Positions 1-7,770 of a DNA stretch of 64,000 nucleotides are shown one piece after another. A program made the position numbers and the translations under genes. Source of the stretch: Stenotrophomonas maltophilia (GTDB lineage Bacteria > Pseudomonadota > Gammaproteobacteria > Xanthomonadales > Xanthomonadaceae); NCBI GenBank assembly GCA_002435595.1, contig DJBL01000093.1:1-64000 (forward strand). The letters are read 5' to 3'. Under the pieces are notes generated by a model, which saw nothing but the letters and a program-made list of their open reading frames with translations, ran no database searches and had not been told where the DNA came from. Position 1 is the stretch's first letter. Every line of letters begins with the position of its first letter.

Positions 1-509
1 GGCGTCGGAGCGGCGGCATCGGCCGGGGCCGGGCTGCCCGCCACCGGCACGGCGGCCGGGATCACGTCCAGCGAGGCCGTGTTCGGGGTAGTGGCACCGC
101 CATCGAAATGGCCCCGCGTGGCGAACCACACCGGCACCGCCAGCACCGCGGTGATGCCCACATACAGGGCGCGGCGGCCCAGGCTCTCGGCGATCCGGCG
201 CGCGCGCGGGGTGTGGGTGTGGCTGACCAGCTGCGGCGGCACCACCGGCCCGATCTGGGCCTGCTCCAGCGCGTTGCCCAGGTCCACCTTGAGCAGGCGC
301 GCATAACTGCGCAGCTGGCCGCGCACGAACACTGGCGCGCCCAGGCGCTGCCACTGCTCTTCCTCGAGCGACTTCACCACCTGCACCGGCATGCGCAACT
401 GCTGCCCCACTGCTTCGAGCGTCAGTCCTGCCGCTTCCCGCGCCTGGCGGAGACGGGCTCCACAGCCGGCGGCAGAATCAAAAGCGTTCACAGTCTGGTC
501 ATCAATCAC
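1..509 (-). CDS. rodZ: RodZ-like cytoskeletal protein, partial (N-terminal part)
   Basis: The gene runs off the left edge; about 169 codons are visible. It reads from a GTG at 507-509, seven bases after the pilF stop. Residues about 15-85 form a Cro-type helix-turn-helix domain of the RodZ kind (GARLRQAREAAGLTLE at the start, then FVRGQLRSYARLL). A single hydrophobic segment follows (ALYVGITAVLAVPVWFA), then the Ala/Pro-rich start of a periplasmic part. RodZ links MreB to the inner membrane and sets rod shape. The neighbour order ndk-rlmN-pilF-rodZ is the usual gammaproteobacterial one (ispG and hisS normally follow). No other start codon fits this frame better. Confidence 0.8.
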   Translation of the reverse strand, partial: MIDDQTVNAFDSAAGCGARLRQAREAAGLTLEAVGQQLRMPVQVVKSLEEEQWQRLGAPVFVRGQLRSYARLLKVDLGNALEQAQIGPVVPPQLVSHTHTPRARRIAESLGRRALYVGITAVLAVPVWFATRGHFDGGATTPNTASLDVIPAAVPVAGSPAPADAAAPT

Positions 510-515
510 AATGCT

Positions 516-1328
516 TCAACCCCGGGGATTAGGTGCCGCATCCTGCGGAAATTCGTCGCGAATTCGCTGCAGATAGCGACCGGATGCCACGTTGTCGCCC
601 AGCTGCGCCTCGATTTGAGAGGCAAGTTGTAACACGGAACGTGTGGCCGGTGCAGCCGCGAGACGACGTTGCGAGAAGGCCCGCGCCTCGAAATAGCGCC
701 CTTGGGCGTACTCGCTGCGGGCCATGGACTCCAGCGCATAGGCGTTGGTCGGGTCCAGTTCGATCGCCCGGCGCAGGTCGCGGGCAGCCCGTTCGGCCTG
801 CCCGGCGTCCAGCGCACAGCCGCCGGCATTGGCCAGGGCCGAGGCCGGGGTGGCGTAGCCCGGCGCCGCCAGGGCGCGGTCGAACCAGGCCAGCGACTCG
901 GCTGCGCGGCCATGTGTACATAGCCAGGCGCCATAATTGTTGAGGCCATCGCCCTGCTCCGGGGCCACCTCGGCCGCCTTGCGGTACAGGGTGCCGGCCT
1001 CGGCATCGGCACCGCGCTCGCTGGCGATGCTGGCCAACATCAGATAGGCGTCGGGCCGGCTGCCATCGATCTTCAGCGCCGCCCTGGCCTTCTTCTCGGC
1101 GGCGGCCATCTGGCCGGCGCGGAACGCCTCGGTGGCCAGGGTCATCTGGTCCTGGTAGCCGACCCGCTGGCGGATCGACGGATTGTCGCGGACCTCGTAC
1201 ACCGGCGCGATGGCCAGCGGTCCGGACGGGGGTTTGACGCCTTGCTTGCCGCAGCCGACCAATGCCAGCGCGATGAAAACAACGGCTGGCAATCGGAAAT
1301 CAGGCAGCGGCATCCCGGCTTTTCCCAT
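516..1328 (-). CDS. pilF: type IV pilus biogenesis lipoprotein PilF/PilW
   Basis: A lipoprotein with a signal sequence and lipobox (LALVGC, Cys at residue 26 of this start) followed by TPR repeats covering most of the mature part (for example DAYLMLASIASERGADAEA and DGLNNYGAWLCTHGRAAES). PilF/PilW is the pilotin that carries the PilQ secretin to the outer membrane in type IV pilus assembly. The ATG at 1328 overlaps the rlmN stop by 29 bases; a second ATG at 1313 is an equally possible start and has a GGGA nine bases before it. Translation is probably coupled to rlmN. Confidence 0.85.
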   Translation of the reverse strand: MGKAGMPLPDFRLPAVVFIALALVGCGKQGVKPPSGPLAIAPVYEVRDNPSIRQRVGYQDQMTLATEAFRAGQMAAAEKKARAALKIDGSRPDAYLMLASIASERGADAEAGTLYRKAAEVAPEQGDGLNNYGAWLCTHGRAAESLAWFDRALAAPGYATPASALANAGGCALDAGQAERAARDLRRAIELDPTNAYALESMARSEYAQGRYFEARAFSQRRLAAAPATRSVLQLASQIEAQLGDNVASGRYLQRIRDEFPQDAAPNPRG

Positions 1329-2505
1329 CCTGGAGCGATTTGTTGAACTCGGCCTGGCGGCGCGTGCGATCCATCACTTGGCCCTTGAGCTGGCCACAGG
1401 CGGCATCGATGTCGTCGCCACGGGTACGTCGCACCATGGTCAGCACCTGCGAATCGAGCAGGATCTTCTGGAACGCACGGATTTCGGTGTCGCCGGAGCG
1501 CTCATAGCGGGTGCCCGGGAACGGATTGAAGGGAATCAGGTTGACCTTGCCCGAATGCGAGGCCTGCACCGCGTTGTCGAACTGGCGCATCAGCCGCGCC
1601 AGCTGGCGGGCATGCTCGGGCTGGTCGTTGATGCCCTTCATCAGGGTGTACTCGAAGGTCACCGACTCGCGACGCTTGTTGGCACGCAGGTAACGCGCGC
1701 ACGAGGCCATCAGCTCCACGATCGGGTACTTCTTGTTGAGCGGCACCAGCGTTTCGCGCAGCGCGTCATTGGGCGCATGCAGCGATACCGCCAGCGACAC
1801 GTCGCTTTCGGCCGAGAGCCGGTCGATCTGCGGCACCAGGCCGGAGGTGGACAGGGTCACGCGCTTGTTGGCCAAGCCGTAGCCCAGATCGTCGCGCATC
1901 ACGCTCATGGCGCACACGACGTTGTCGAAATTCATCAACGGCTCGCCCATGCCCATCATCACCACGTTGGTGAGGCGACGCTGCTTGTGCGGGATGTTGC
2001 CCAGGTGGCGCGCCGCGACCCACACCTGGCCGATGATCTCGGCGGTGGACAGGTTGCGGTTGAAGCCCTGGGTAGCGGTCGAACAGAACGTGCAGTTCAG
2101 CGCACAGCCGACCTGCGAGGACACGCACAGCGTGCCGCGGTTCTTGTCCGGGATGTAGACCGCTTCGATGGCGTTCTTGCCATCGGTGCCCATCGCCAGC
2201 AACCACTTGTGGGTGCCGTCGGCGGACGGTTTGTCGAACACGATGTTCGGGACGCGGACCTCGGCATGCTGGTGCAGCTTGGCGCGCAGCGCCTTGCCCA
2301 GGTCGGTCATCTGATCGAAATCGGTGACGTAGTGGTGGTGGATCCACTTCATCACCTGGTGGGCACGGTAGCGCGCTTCGCCGAGGGTCTCGGCGAAGAA
2401 GCGCTCCAGACCTTCGCGATCGAGGTCGAGCAGGTTCTGCTTGGCCACAGCCGGGCTCGCGATGAGCACGGATGGGATGGCGGTTGGCTGTACGACCTCG
2501 TTCAC
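1300..2505 (-). CDS. rlmN: dual-specificity 23S rRNA/tRNA methyltransferase RlmN (radical SAM)
   Basis: Methylates C2 of A2503 in 23S rRNA and A37 in some tRNAs. The radical-SAM cluster motif CALNCTFC is present, as are the methyl-carrier Cys just before it (GTLCVSSQ) and the second catalytic Cys near the C-terminus (DIDAACGQL). The SAM-binding GMGEPLMN and the STSGLVP segment are also intact. The open frame extends upstream into ndk, but the family N-terminus (NLLDLDREGLERFF) fits the GTG at 2503-2505, which lies 11 bases after the ndk stop with GAGAG eight bases before it. This gives 401 residues, near the usual length. Confidence 0.93.
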   Translation of the reverse strand: MNEVVQPTAIPSVLIASPAVAKQNLLDLDREGLERFFAETLGEARYRAHQVMKWIHHHYVTDFDQMTDLGKALRAKLHQHAEVRVPNIVFDKPSADGTHKWLLAMGTDGKNAIEAVYIPDKNRGTLCVSSQVGCALNCTFCSTATQGFNRNLSTAEIIGQVWVAARHLGNIPHKQRRLTNVVMMGMGEPLMNFDNVVCAMSVMRDDLGYGLANKRVTLSTSGLVPQIDRLSAESDVSLAVSLHAPNDALRETLVPLNKKYPIVELMASCARYLRANKRRESVTFEYTLMKGINDQPEHARQLARLMRQFDNAVQASHSGKVNLIPFNPFPGTRYERSGDTEIRAFQKILLDSQVLTMVRRTRGDDIDAACGQLKGQVMDRTRRQAEFNKSLQDGKSRDAAA

Positions 2506-2515
2506 GGCATCACTC

Positions 2516-2941
2516 TCAGCGCGAGACGACTTCGGTCGCGGCGAAGAAGTAGGCGATTTCGATCGCGGCGTTCTCGACCGAGTCCGAGCCGTGGGCGGCA
2601 TTGGCATCGATGGATTCGGCGAAGTCGGCGCGGATGGTGCCGGCGGCCGCTTCCTTCGGATTGGTGGCGCCCAGCAGGTCGCGGTGGGCCAGGACGGCGT
2701 TTTCGCCTTCCAGGGCCTGGATCATCACCGGGCCGGAGATCATGAACTCGACCAGCGCGTTGAAGAACGGACGCTCGCGGTGCACGGCGTAGAAGCCTTC
2801 GGCTTCACGGCGCGACAGCTGCTTGTACTTGGCGGCGACGACCTTCAGGCCGGCCTTTTCGAAGCGGGCGTAGATTTCGCCGATGACGTTCTTGGCGACG
2901 GCGTCCGGCTTGATGATGGAAAGGGTGCGCTCCAGCGCCAT
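2516..2941 (-). CDS. ndk: nucleoside diphosphate kinase
   Basis: Transfers the gamma phosphate between nucleoside triphosphates and diphosphates through a phospho-histidine. The protein is 141 residues, the family length, and starts MALERTLSIIKPDAVAKN. The active-site signature NAAHGSDS, with the catalytic His, is intact. It is the first gene of the ndk-rlmN-pilF-rodZ row; the rlmN start follows its stop by 11 bases. A candidate promoter lies at 2978-3005. Confidence 0.97.
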   Translation of the reverse strand: MALERTLSIIKPDAVAKNVIGEIYARFEKAGLKVVAAKYKQLSRREAEGFYAVHRERPFFNALVEFMISGPVMIQALEGENAVLAHRDLLGATNPKEAAAGTIRADFAESIDANAAHGSDSVENAAIEIAYFFAATEVVSR

Positions 2942-2977
2942 GGGAATTCTCCGTTGGGCGGGCCACTGATCGGCCCG

Positions 2978-3005
2978 AGAGTAACATGAAAAAAACCCGC
3001 GTCAA
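2978..3005 (-). promoter_or_regulatory. candidate sigma-70 promoter of ndk
   Basis: On the minus strand a TTGACG (-35, 3000-3005) is followed after 16 bases by TACTCT (-10, 2978-2983), about 35 bases before the ndk ATG. The -35 box matches well, the -10 only moderately. The -35 box lies inside the hairpin at 2989-3013, so promoter and hairpin share sequence. Confidence 0.45.
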
Positions 3006-3013
3006 AACGCGGG
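2989..3013 (-). terminator. terminator-like hairpin upstream of ndk
   Basis: A 7-bp perfect stem (CCCGCGT/ACGCGGG, 2996-3002 and 3007-3013) with a 4-base loop is followed on the minus strand by seven T residues (2989-2995). It has the form of an intrinsic terminator reading toward ndk, yet no minus-strand gene lies upstream (psrA is on the plus strand). It may stop antisense transcripts from entering ndk or act as an attenuator. The rest of 3014-3217 shows nothing else I can name. Confidence 0.55.
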
Positions 3014-3217
3014 CTTAGCCTGATATACGTGAGGCAATTCTAACGTGTCCTCCGCATCTACGGTAGTGCCACGCCACGCGCTGCAGGCCTGCGCCCCCGC
3101 GCTGGCGCCGCCCGTTCAGGCGCCGCCGGGCTTGCCGGTCGGCGCCGGGTACCCGGATGAACGAACCCGGCGCTTTTGTGCGCCGCACAATGCGCCCGCG
3201 CAGCCCCGGGTCTAATA

Positions 3218-3233
3218 TCAAACAATCGTTTGA
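3218..3233. promoter_or_regulatory. PsrA-type operator
   Basis: TCAAACAATCGTTTGA is a perfect inverted repeat with a 4-base centre. Its core, CAAAC-N4-GTTTG, equals the binding consensus known for Pseudomonas PsrA. It lies 18 bases before the psrA ATG and directly after a good -10 box (TAATAT, 3213-3218), so a bound repressor would cover the transcription start. I see no second copy before fadN, so one site probably controls psrA-fadN-fadA together. Confidence 0.75.
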
Positions 3234-3251
3234 TTGAACCCTGCCCGCCCC

Positions 3252-3914
3252 ATGGCCAAGCCCGCTCATTTCTCCACCAAGGACCGCATTCTCGGCGCGG
3301 CCGAGGAGCTGTTCGCCCAGCATGGCTTCGCCGGTACATCGCTGCGCCAGGTGACCAGCCAGGCCGATGTGAACATCGCGGCGGTCAACTACCACTTCGG
3401 CTCCAAGGAAAACCTGGTCAACGAGGTGTTCCGGCGGCGCATGGACGAAATGACCGCCGCGCGCCTGGCCCAGCTCGAGGCCGCCCGCCGCGAGCATCCC
3501 GGCCAGTTGCGCCCGGTGCTGGCCGCCTTCGTCGAGCCGGCCCTGGCGATGGCCCAGGACCGCCAGACCGGCGGCGCCTTCGTGCGGGTGATCGCCCGCG
3601 CCTACGCCGAGAAGAACGACAACCTGCGCAAGTTCCTGTCCGACCACTACGGCCACGTGCTGCGCGACTTCGGCAAGGCCATCGCCGCCTGCGTGCCGGG
3701 GCTGAGCAAGGAAGAGCTGTACTGGCGCCTGGACTTCCTGGCCGGGTCGCTGACCTATGCGATGGCGGATTTCGGCCTGATCAAGCGACCCGCCGGTGTC
3801 ACCGAAGCGGCGCATCGTGCCCATGCCGCCCGCGAACTGATCCACTTCGCCGAAGCCGGTTTCCGCGCCAGCGCGGGGACCGAGGCTGCGGCGACCTCCC
3901 TTTCCACCCCGTAG
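3252..3914 (+). CDS. psrA: TetR-family fatty acid regulator, PsrA type
   Basis: A 220-residue TetR repressor. The DNA-binding domain (residues 8-60) contains the segments ILGAAEELFAQHGFAGTSLR and VNIAAVNYHFGSKENL, which closely resemble Pseudomonas PsrA, a long-chain fatty acid sensor that represses the fadBA operon. The match of the nearby palindrome to the PsrA consensus and the beta-oxidation genes directly downstream support the same role. A TTG at 3234 in the same frame would start inside the operator; the ATG at 3252 gives the family N-terminus. No clear Shine-Dalgarno sequence is seen. The stop codon TAG is part of the GTAG head of a REP element. Confidence 0.8.
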   Translation: MAKPAHFSTKDRILGAAEELFAQHGFAGTSLRQVTSQADVNIAAVNYHFGSKENLVNEVFRRRMDEMTAARLAQLEAARREHPGQLRPVLAAFVEPALAMAQDRQTGGAFVRVIARAYAEKNDNLRKFLSDHYGHVLRDFGKAIAACVPGLSKEELYWRLDFLAGSLTYAMADFGLIKRPAGVTEAAHRAHAARELIHFAEAGFRASAGTEAAATSLSTP

Positions 3915-3932
3915 AGCCGGGCGTTCCCGGCT
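3911..3932 (+). repeat. GTAG-headed REP (SMAG-type) palindrome
   Basis: GTAG (3911-3914) is followed by a 7-bp stem AGCCGGG/CCCGGCT with loop CGTT. It lies between psrA and fadN, and its GTAG supplies the psrA stop codon. The hairpin may adjust mRNA stability or expression within the operon. Confidence 0.7.
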
Positions 3933-3968
3933 GCCTGCACCGACGTTGACCAACAAAGGCTTATCGAC

Positions 3969-6341
3969 ATGTCCAATTCCCTGCTAGTCCGCCGCGCCGC
4001 CGTGCTGGGTGCCGGCGTCATGGGTGCCCAGATCGCGGCCCACCTGACCAATGCCGGCGTCGACACCGTGCTGTTCGACCTTCCCGCCAAGGAAGGTCCG
4101 GCCGATGGCATCGTGCTCAAGGCGATCGCCAACCTGGGCAAGCTCAGCCCGGCCCCCCTCGCCAGCAAGTCCTACGCCGAAGCGATCACCCCGGCCAACT
4201 ACGAGACCGGCCTGGAGCAGTTGAAGGACTGCGACCTGATCATCGAAGCCATCGCCGAACGGATGGACTGGAAGCAGGACCTGTACAAGAAGATCGCCCC
4301 GTTCGTGGCCGATCACGCCGTGCTGGCCTCCAACACCTCCGGCCTGGGCATCAACAAGCTGGCCGACGTGCTGCCCGAGCAGCTGCGCCACCGCTTCTGC
4401 GGCGTGCACTTCTTCAACCCGCCGCGCTACATGCACCTGGCCGAGCTGATCCCGGCCACCACCACCGATGCCGCCGTGCTGGAAGGCCTGGAAGCATTCC
4501 TGGTCACCACCCTGGGCAAGGGCGTGGTGTACGCCAAGGACACCCCGAACTTCATCGGCAACCGCATCGGCGTGTTCTCGATCCTGTCCACCATCCACCA
4601 CACGCAGGCATTCGGCCTGGGCTTCGACGAAGTCGACGGCCTGACCGGCCCGCTGGTGGGCCGCCCGAAGTCGGCGACCTACCGCACCTCCGACGTGGTC
4701 GGCCTGGACACCATGGCGCACGTGATCAAGACCATGGGCGACACCCTGCCCAACGATCCGTGGCATGAGTTCTTCAAGTCGCCCAAGTGGCTGGACGCAC
4801 TGATCGCCAAGGGCGCACTGGGCCAGAAGACCGGCGCGGGCATCTTCCGCAAGGTTGGCAAGGACATCGTGGTGCTGGACGTGGAGAAGCAGGACTACCG
4901 CCCTGCCGACCGCACCGCCGCGCCGGAAGTGGTGGAGATCCTGAAGATCAGGAACCCGGCCGAGAAGTTCGCCAAGCTGCGCGAAAGCCAGCACCCGCAG
5001 GCACAGTTCCTGTGGGCGACCTTCCGCGATCTGTTCCACTACAGCGCCTACCACCTGGCCGACATCGCCGAGACCGCGCGCGATGTGGACCTGGCCATCC
5101 GCTGGGGCTACGGCTGGTCGCTGGGCCCGTTCGAGACCTGGCAGGCCGCCGGCTGGAAGCAGGTCGCGCAGTGGATCGCCGATGACATCGTGGCCGGCAA
5201 GAGCATGAGCAATGCCCCGCTGCCCGACTGGGTGTTCGATGGCCGCGATGGAGTGCACGCCGCCGAGGGCAGCTACAGCCCGTCGCGCAACGCCAAGCTG
5301 CCGCGTTCGGCACTGCCGGTGTACCAGCGCCAGCGCTTCCCCGATCCGCTGCTGGGCGAGACCTTCAGCCCGGGCGAAACCGTGTTCGAGAACGACGGCG
5401 TGCGCATGTGGCACGACGGCGACGGCATCGCCGTGGTCAGCTTCAAGACCAAGATGAACACCGTTTCCGACCATGTGCTCGATGGCCTGCAGGAAGCGAT
5501 CAAGCGCGCCGAGAAGGACTTCAAGGGCCTGGTGATCTGGCAGCAGAAGGAACCCTTCTCCGCCGGCGCCGACCTGGCCGGTGCGCTCGGCCTGCTGCAG
5601 GCCGGCAAGGTCGAGCAGTTCGAGGAAATGGTGCACAACTTCCAGCGCACCAGCCAGGCGATCAAGTACTCGCTGGTACCGGTGGTGACCGCCGTGCGCG
5701 GCCTGGCCCTGGGGGGTGGCTGCGAGTTCCAGATGCACAGCGCCAAGAGCGTGGCCGCGCTGGAAAGCTACATCGGCCTGGTCGAGGCCGGCGTGGGCCT
5801 GTTGCCCGCCGGTGGTGGCCTGAAGGAGTTGGCCGTGCGTGCCTCGCAGGCTGCCGGCCCGGGTGGCGACGTGTTTGCCGAACTGAAGAAGACCTTCGAA
5901 ACCGTGGCCATGGCCAAGGTCTCCAACTCGGCGGTCAACGCCAAGGAACTGGGCCTGATGCGCGCCACCGACAAGGTGGTGTTCAACAGCTTTGAGGCGC
6001 TGCACATCGCCAAGGCGGAAGTGCAGGCACTGGCCGAGGGCGGCTACCGTCCGCCGATGCCGGCCCGCCGCATCCAGGTCGCCGGTGATGTGGGTATCGC
6101 CACCTTCAAGATGATGCTGGTCAACATGCTCGAAGGCCGCTTCATCAGCCCGTACGACTATGAGATCGCCGTGCGCATCGCCACCGTCCTGTGCGGCGGC
6201 GAAGTGGACCGCGGCACGCTGGTGGACGAAGAGTGGCTGCTGACCCTGGAGCGCAAGCACTTCGTCGAACTGGCCCAGCAGGAAAAGACCCAGGCCCGCA
6301 TCGCGCACATGCTCAAGACCGGCAAGCCGCTGCGGAACTGA
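3969..6341 (+). CDS. fadN: 3-hydroxyacyl-CoA dehydrogenase / enoyl-CoA hydratase, FadN type
   Basis: A 790-residue two-enzyme protein of fatty acid beta-oxidation. The dehydrogenase comes first: NAD-binding GAGVMGAQIA near residue 15, the catalytic His in GVHFFNPPRYMH, then the C-terminal dehydrogenase domain. The hydratase follows from about residue 470: SAGADLAGAL, GGGCEFQMH and GLVEAGVGLLP with both catalytic Glu residues. This order is the reverse of E. coli FadB and matches Bacillus FadN in order and length. It would act with the thiolase encoded 69 bases downstream. It lies 54 bases after psrA and is probably cotranscribed with it. Confidence 0.9.
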   Translation: MSNSLLVRRAAVLGAGVMGAQIAAHLTNAGVDTVLFDLPAKEGPADGIVLKAIANLGKLSPAPLASKSYAEAITPANYETGLEQLKDCDLIIEAIAERMDWKQDLYKKIAPFVADHAVLASNTSGLGINKLADVLPEQLRHRFCGVHFFNPPRYMHLAELIPATTTDAAVLEGLEAFLVTTLGKGVVYAKDTPNFIGNRIGVFSILSTIHHTQAFGLGFDEVDGLTGPLVGRPKSATYRTSDVVGLDTMAHVIKTMGDTLPNDPWHEFFKSPKWLDALIAKGALGQKTGAGIFRKVGKDIVVLDVEKQDYRPADRTAAPEVVEILKIRNPAEKFAKLRESQHPQAQFLWATFRDLFHYSAYHLADIAETARDVDLAIRWGYGWSLGPFETWQAAGWKQVAQWIADDIVAGKSMSNAPLPDWVFDGRDGVHAAEGSYSPSRNAKLPRSALPVYQRQRFPDPLLGETFSPGETVFENDGVRMWHDGDGIAVVSFKTKMNTVSDHVLDGLQEAIKRAEKDFKGLVIWQQKEPFSAGADLAGALGLLQAGKVEQFEEMVHNFQRTSQAIKYSLVPVVTAVRGLALGGGCEFQMHSAKSVAALESYIGLVEAGVGLLPAGGGLKELAVRASQAAGPGGDVFAELKKTFETVAMAKVSNSAVNAKELGLMRATDKVVFNSFEALHIAKAEVQALAEGGYRPPMPARRIQVAGDVGIATFKMMLVNMLEGRFISPYDYEIAVRIATVLCGGEVDRGTLVDEEWLLTLERKHFVELAQQEKTQARIAHMLKTGKPLRN

Positions 6342-6357
6342 CGGAAGACATCGGGAG

Positions 6358-6376
6358 TGCCGGCCGCTGGCCGGCA
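6358..6376. repeat. short palindrome between fadN and fadA
   Basis: An 8-bp perfect stem TGCCGGCC/GGCCGGCA with a 3-base loop fills the fadN-fadA gap. It lacks a T-run, so it is not a strong terminator; it resembles the REP-like hairpins seen elsewhere in the window and may stabilise the upstream message. Confidence 0.5.
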
Positions 6377-6410
6377 ACCTCTTCCAACCCCTATTCAAGA
6401 GATCACTGCA

Positions 6411-7619
6411 ATGACCAAGCAAATCCAGGACGCCTACATCGTCGCCGCCACCCGGACTCCGGTCGGCAAGGCGCCCAAGGGCGTGTTCCGCAATACCCGT
6501 CCCGATGACATGCTCGCCCACGTGCTGCGCTCGGTGGTCGCCCAGGCCCCGGGCATCGACGTCAACCGCATCGACGACGCCATCATCGGCTGCGCCATGC
6601 CCGAGGCCGAGCAAGGCATGAACGTGGCCCGCATCGGCGTGCTGCTGGCCGGCCTGCCGGACACCATCGCCGCGCAGACGGTCAACCGCTTCTGCTCCTC
6701 GGGCCTGCAGGCCGTGGCCATGGCCGCCGACCAGATCCGCCTGGGCAACGCCGACCTGATGCTGGCCGGCGGCACCGAGTCGATGTCGATGGTGCCGATG
6801 ATGGGCAACAAGATCGCCATGGCCCCGAGCGTGTTCGACAACGACCACGTGGCCATCGCCTACGGCATGGGCATCACCGCCGAGAAGGTCGCCGAAGAGT
6901 GGAAGGTCTCGCGCGAGGAGCAGGACGCCTTCGCCCTGGCCTCGCACCAGAAGGCGATCGCCGCGATCCAGAACGGCGAGTTCAAGGACGAGATCAGCCC
7001 TTACGACGTGCGCACCCGCCAGCCGGACCTGGCCGACGGCCGCCGCATCATCACCCGCGACACGATCGTGGATACCGACGAAGGCCCGCGCCTGGATTCG
7101 TCCGCCGAAGGCCTGGCCAAGCTGCGCCCGGTGTTCCGCAACGGGCAGTTCGGCGGCACCGTCACCGCGGGCAACTCCTCGCAGATGAGCGATGGTGCCG
7201 GTGCGGTGCTGCTGGCCTCCGAGCAGGCGGTCAAGGACTACGGCCTGAAGCCGCTGGCCCGCTTCGTCAGCTTCTCGGTGGCCGGTGTGCGCCCGGAAGT
7301 GATGGGCATCGGCCCGATCGCCGCGATTCCCAAGGCGCTCAAGCAGGCCGGCCTGAGCCAGGACCAGCTGGACTGGATCGAGCTCAACGAAGCCTTCGCC
7401 GCGCAGTCGCTGGCGGTCATCCGCGATTGCGGCCTGGATCCGTCCAAGGTCAACCCGCTGGGCGGCGCCATCGCCCTGGGCCACCCGCTGGGCGCCACCG
7501 GTGCGATCCGCACCGCCACCCTGCTGCACGGCCTGCGCCGCCGCCAGCAGAAGTACGGCATGGTGACCATGTGCATCGGCACCGGCATGGGTGCGGCGGG
7601 CATCTTCGAGTCGCTGTGA
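6411..7619 (+). CDS. fadA: acetyl-CoA C-acyltransferase (3-ketoacyl-CoA thiolase)
   Basis: The thiolytic last step of beta-oxidation. The 402-residue protein has all thiolase motifs: nucleophilic Cys in NRFCSSGLQAVA, GGTESMS, NEAFAAQS, the His motif GGAIALGHPLGATGA and the C-terminal Cys in MCIGTGMGAAG. An in-frame upstream start at 6357 would add 18 poorly conserved residues; the ATG at 6411 gives the normal N-terminus (DAYIVAATRTPVGK). It is the last gene of the psrA-fadN-fadA operon and ends before the terminator at 7706. Confidence 0.92.
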   Translation: MTKQIQDAYIVAATRTPVGKAPKGVFRNTRPDDMLAHVLRSVVAQAPGIDVNRIDDAIIGCAMPEAEQGMNVARIGVLLAGLPDTIAAQTVNRFCSSGLQAVAMAADQIRLGNADLMLAGGTESMSMVPMMGNKIAMAPSVFDNDHVAIAYGMGITAEKVAEEWKVSREEQDAFALASHQKAIAAIQNGEFKDEISPYDVRTRQPDLADGRRIITRDTIVDTDEGPRLDSSAEGLAKLRPVFRNGQFGGTVTAGNSSQMSDGAGAVLLASEQAVKDYGLKPLARFVSFSVAGVRPEVMGIGPIAAIPKALKQAGLSQDQLDWIELNEAFAAQSLAVIRDCGLDPSKVNPLGGAIALGHPLGATGAIRTATLLHGLRRRQQKYGMVTMCIGTGMGAAGIFESL

Positions 7620-7630
7620 TCCAACGGGTG

Positions 7631-7651
7631 GTGCCGGCCCAGCGCCGGCAC
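7631..7651. repeat. REP-like palindrome after fadA
   Basis: GTGCCGGC and GCCGGCAC form an 8-bp stem around CCAGC. No T-run follows. It lies between the fadA stop and the bidirectional terminator. Confidence 0.5.
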
Positions 7652-7705
7652 CGGCCCTGCCGGACGGCATCGACCGCCGCTCGCTGCAGGAAACCAACGC
7701 AATGC

Positions 7706-7734
7706 AAAAAGGGCAGCCCGTGGCTGCCCTTTTT
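7706..7734. terminator. bidirectional terminator between fadA and galU
   Basis: The stem GGGCAGCC/GGCTGCCC (loop CGT) is flanked by AAAAA on the left and TTTTT on the right, so it can end both the plus-strand fad operon and the minus-strand galU transcript. The two genes converge here. Confidence 0.9.
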
Positions 7735-7770
7735 GTTGCTGCGCATACCGCCCGGCGCCCGCAGGCGCCC

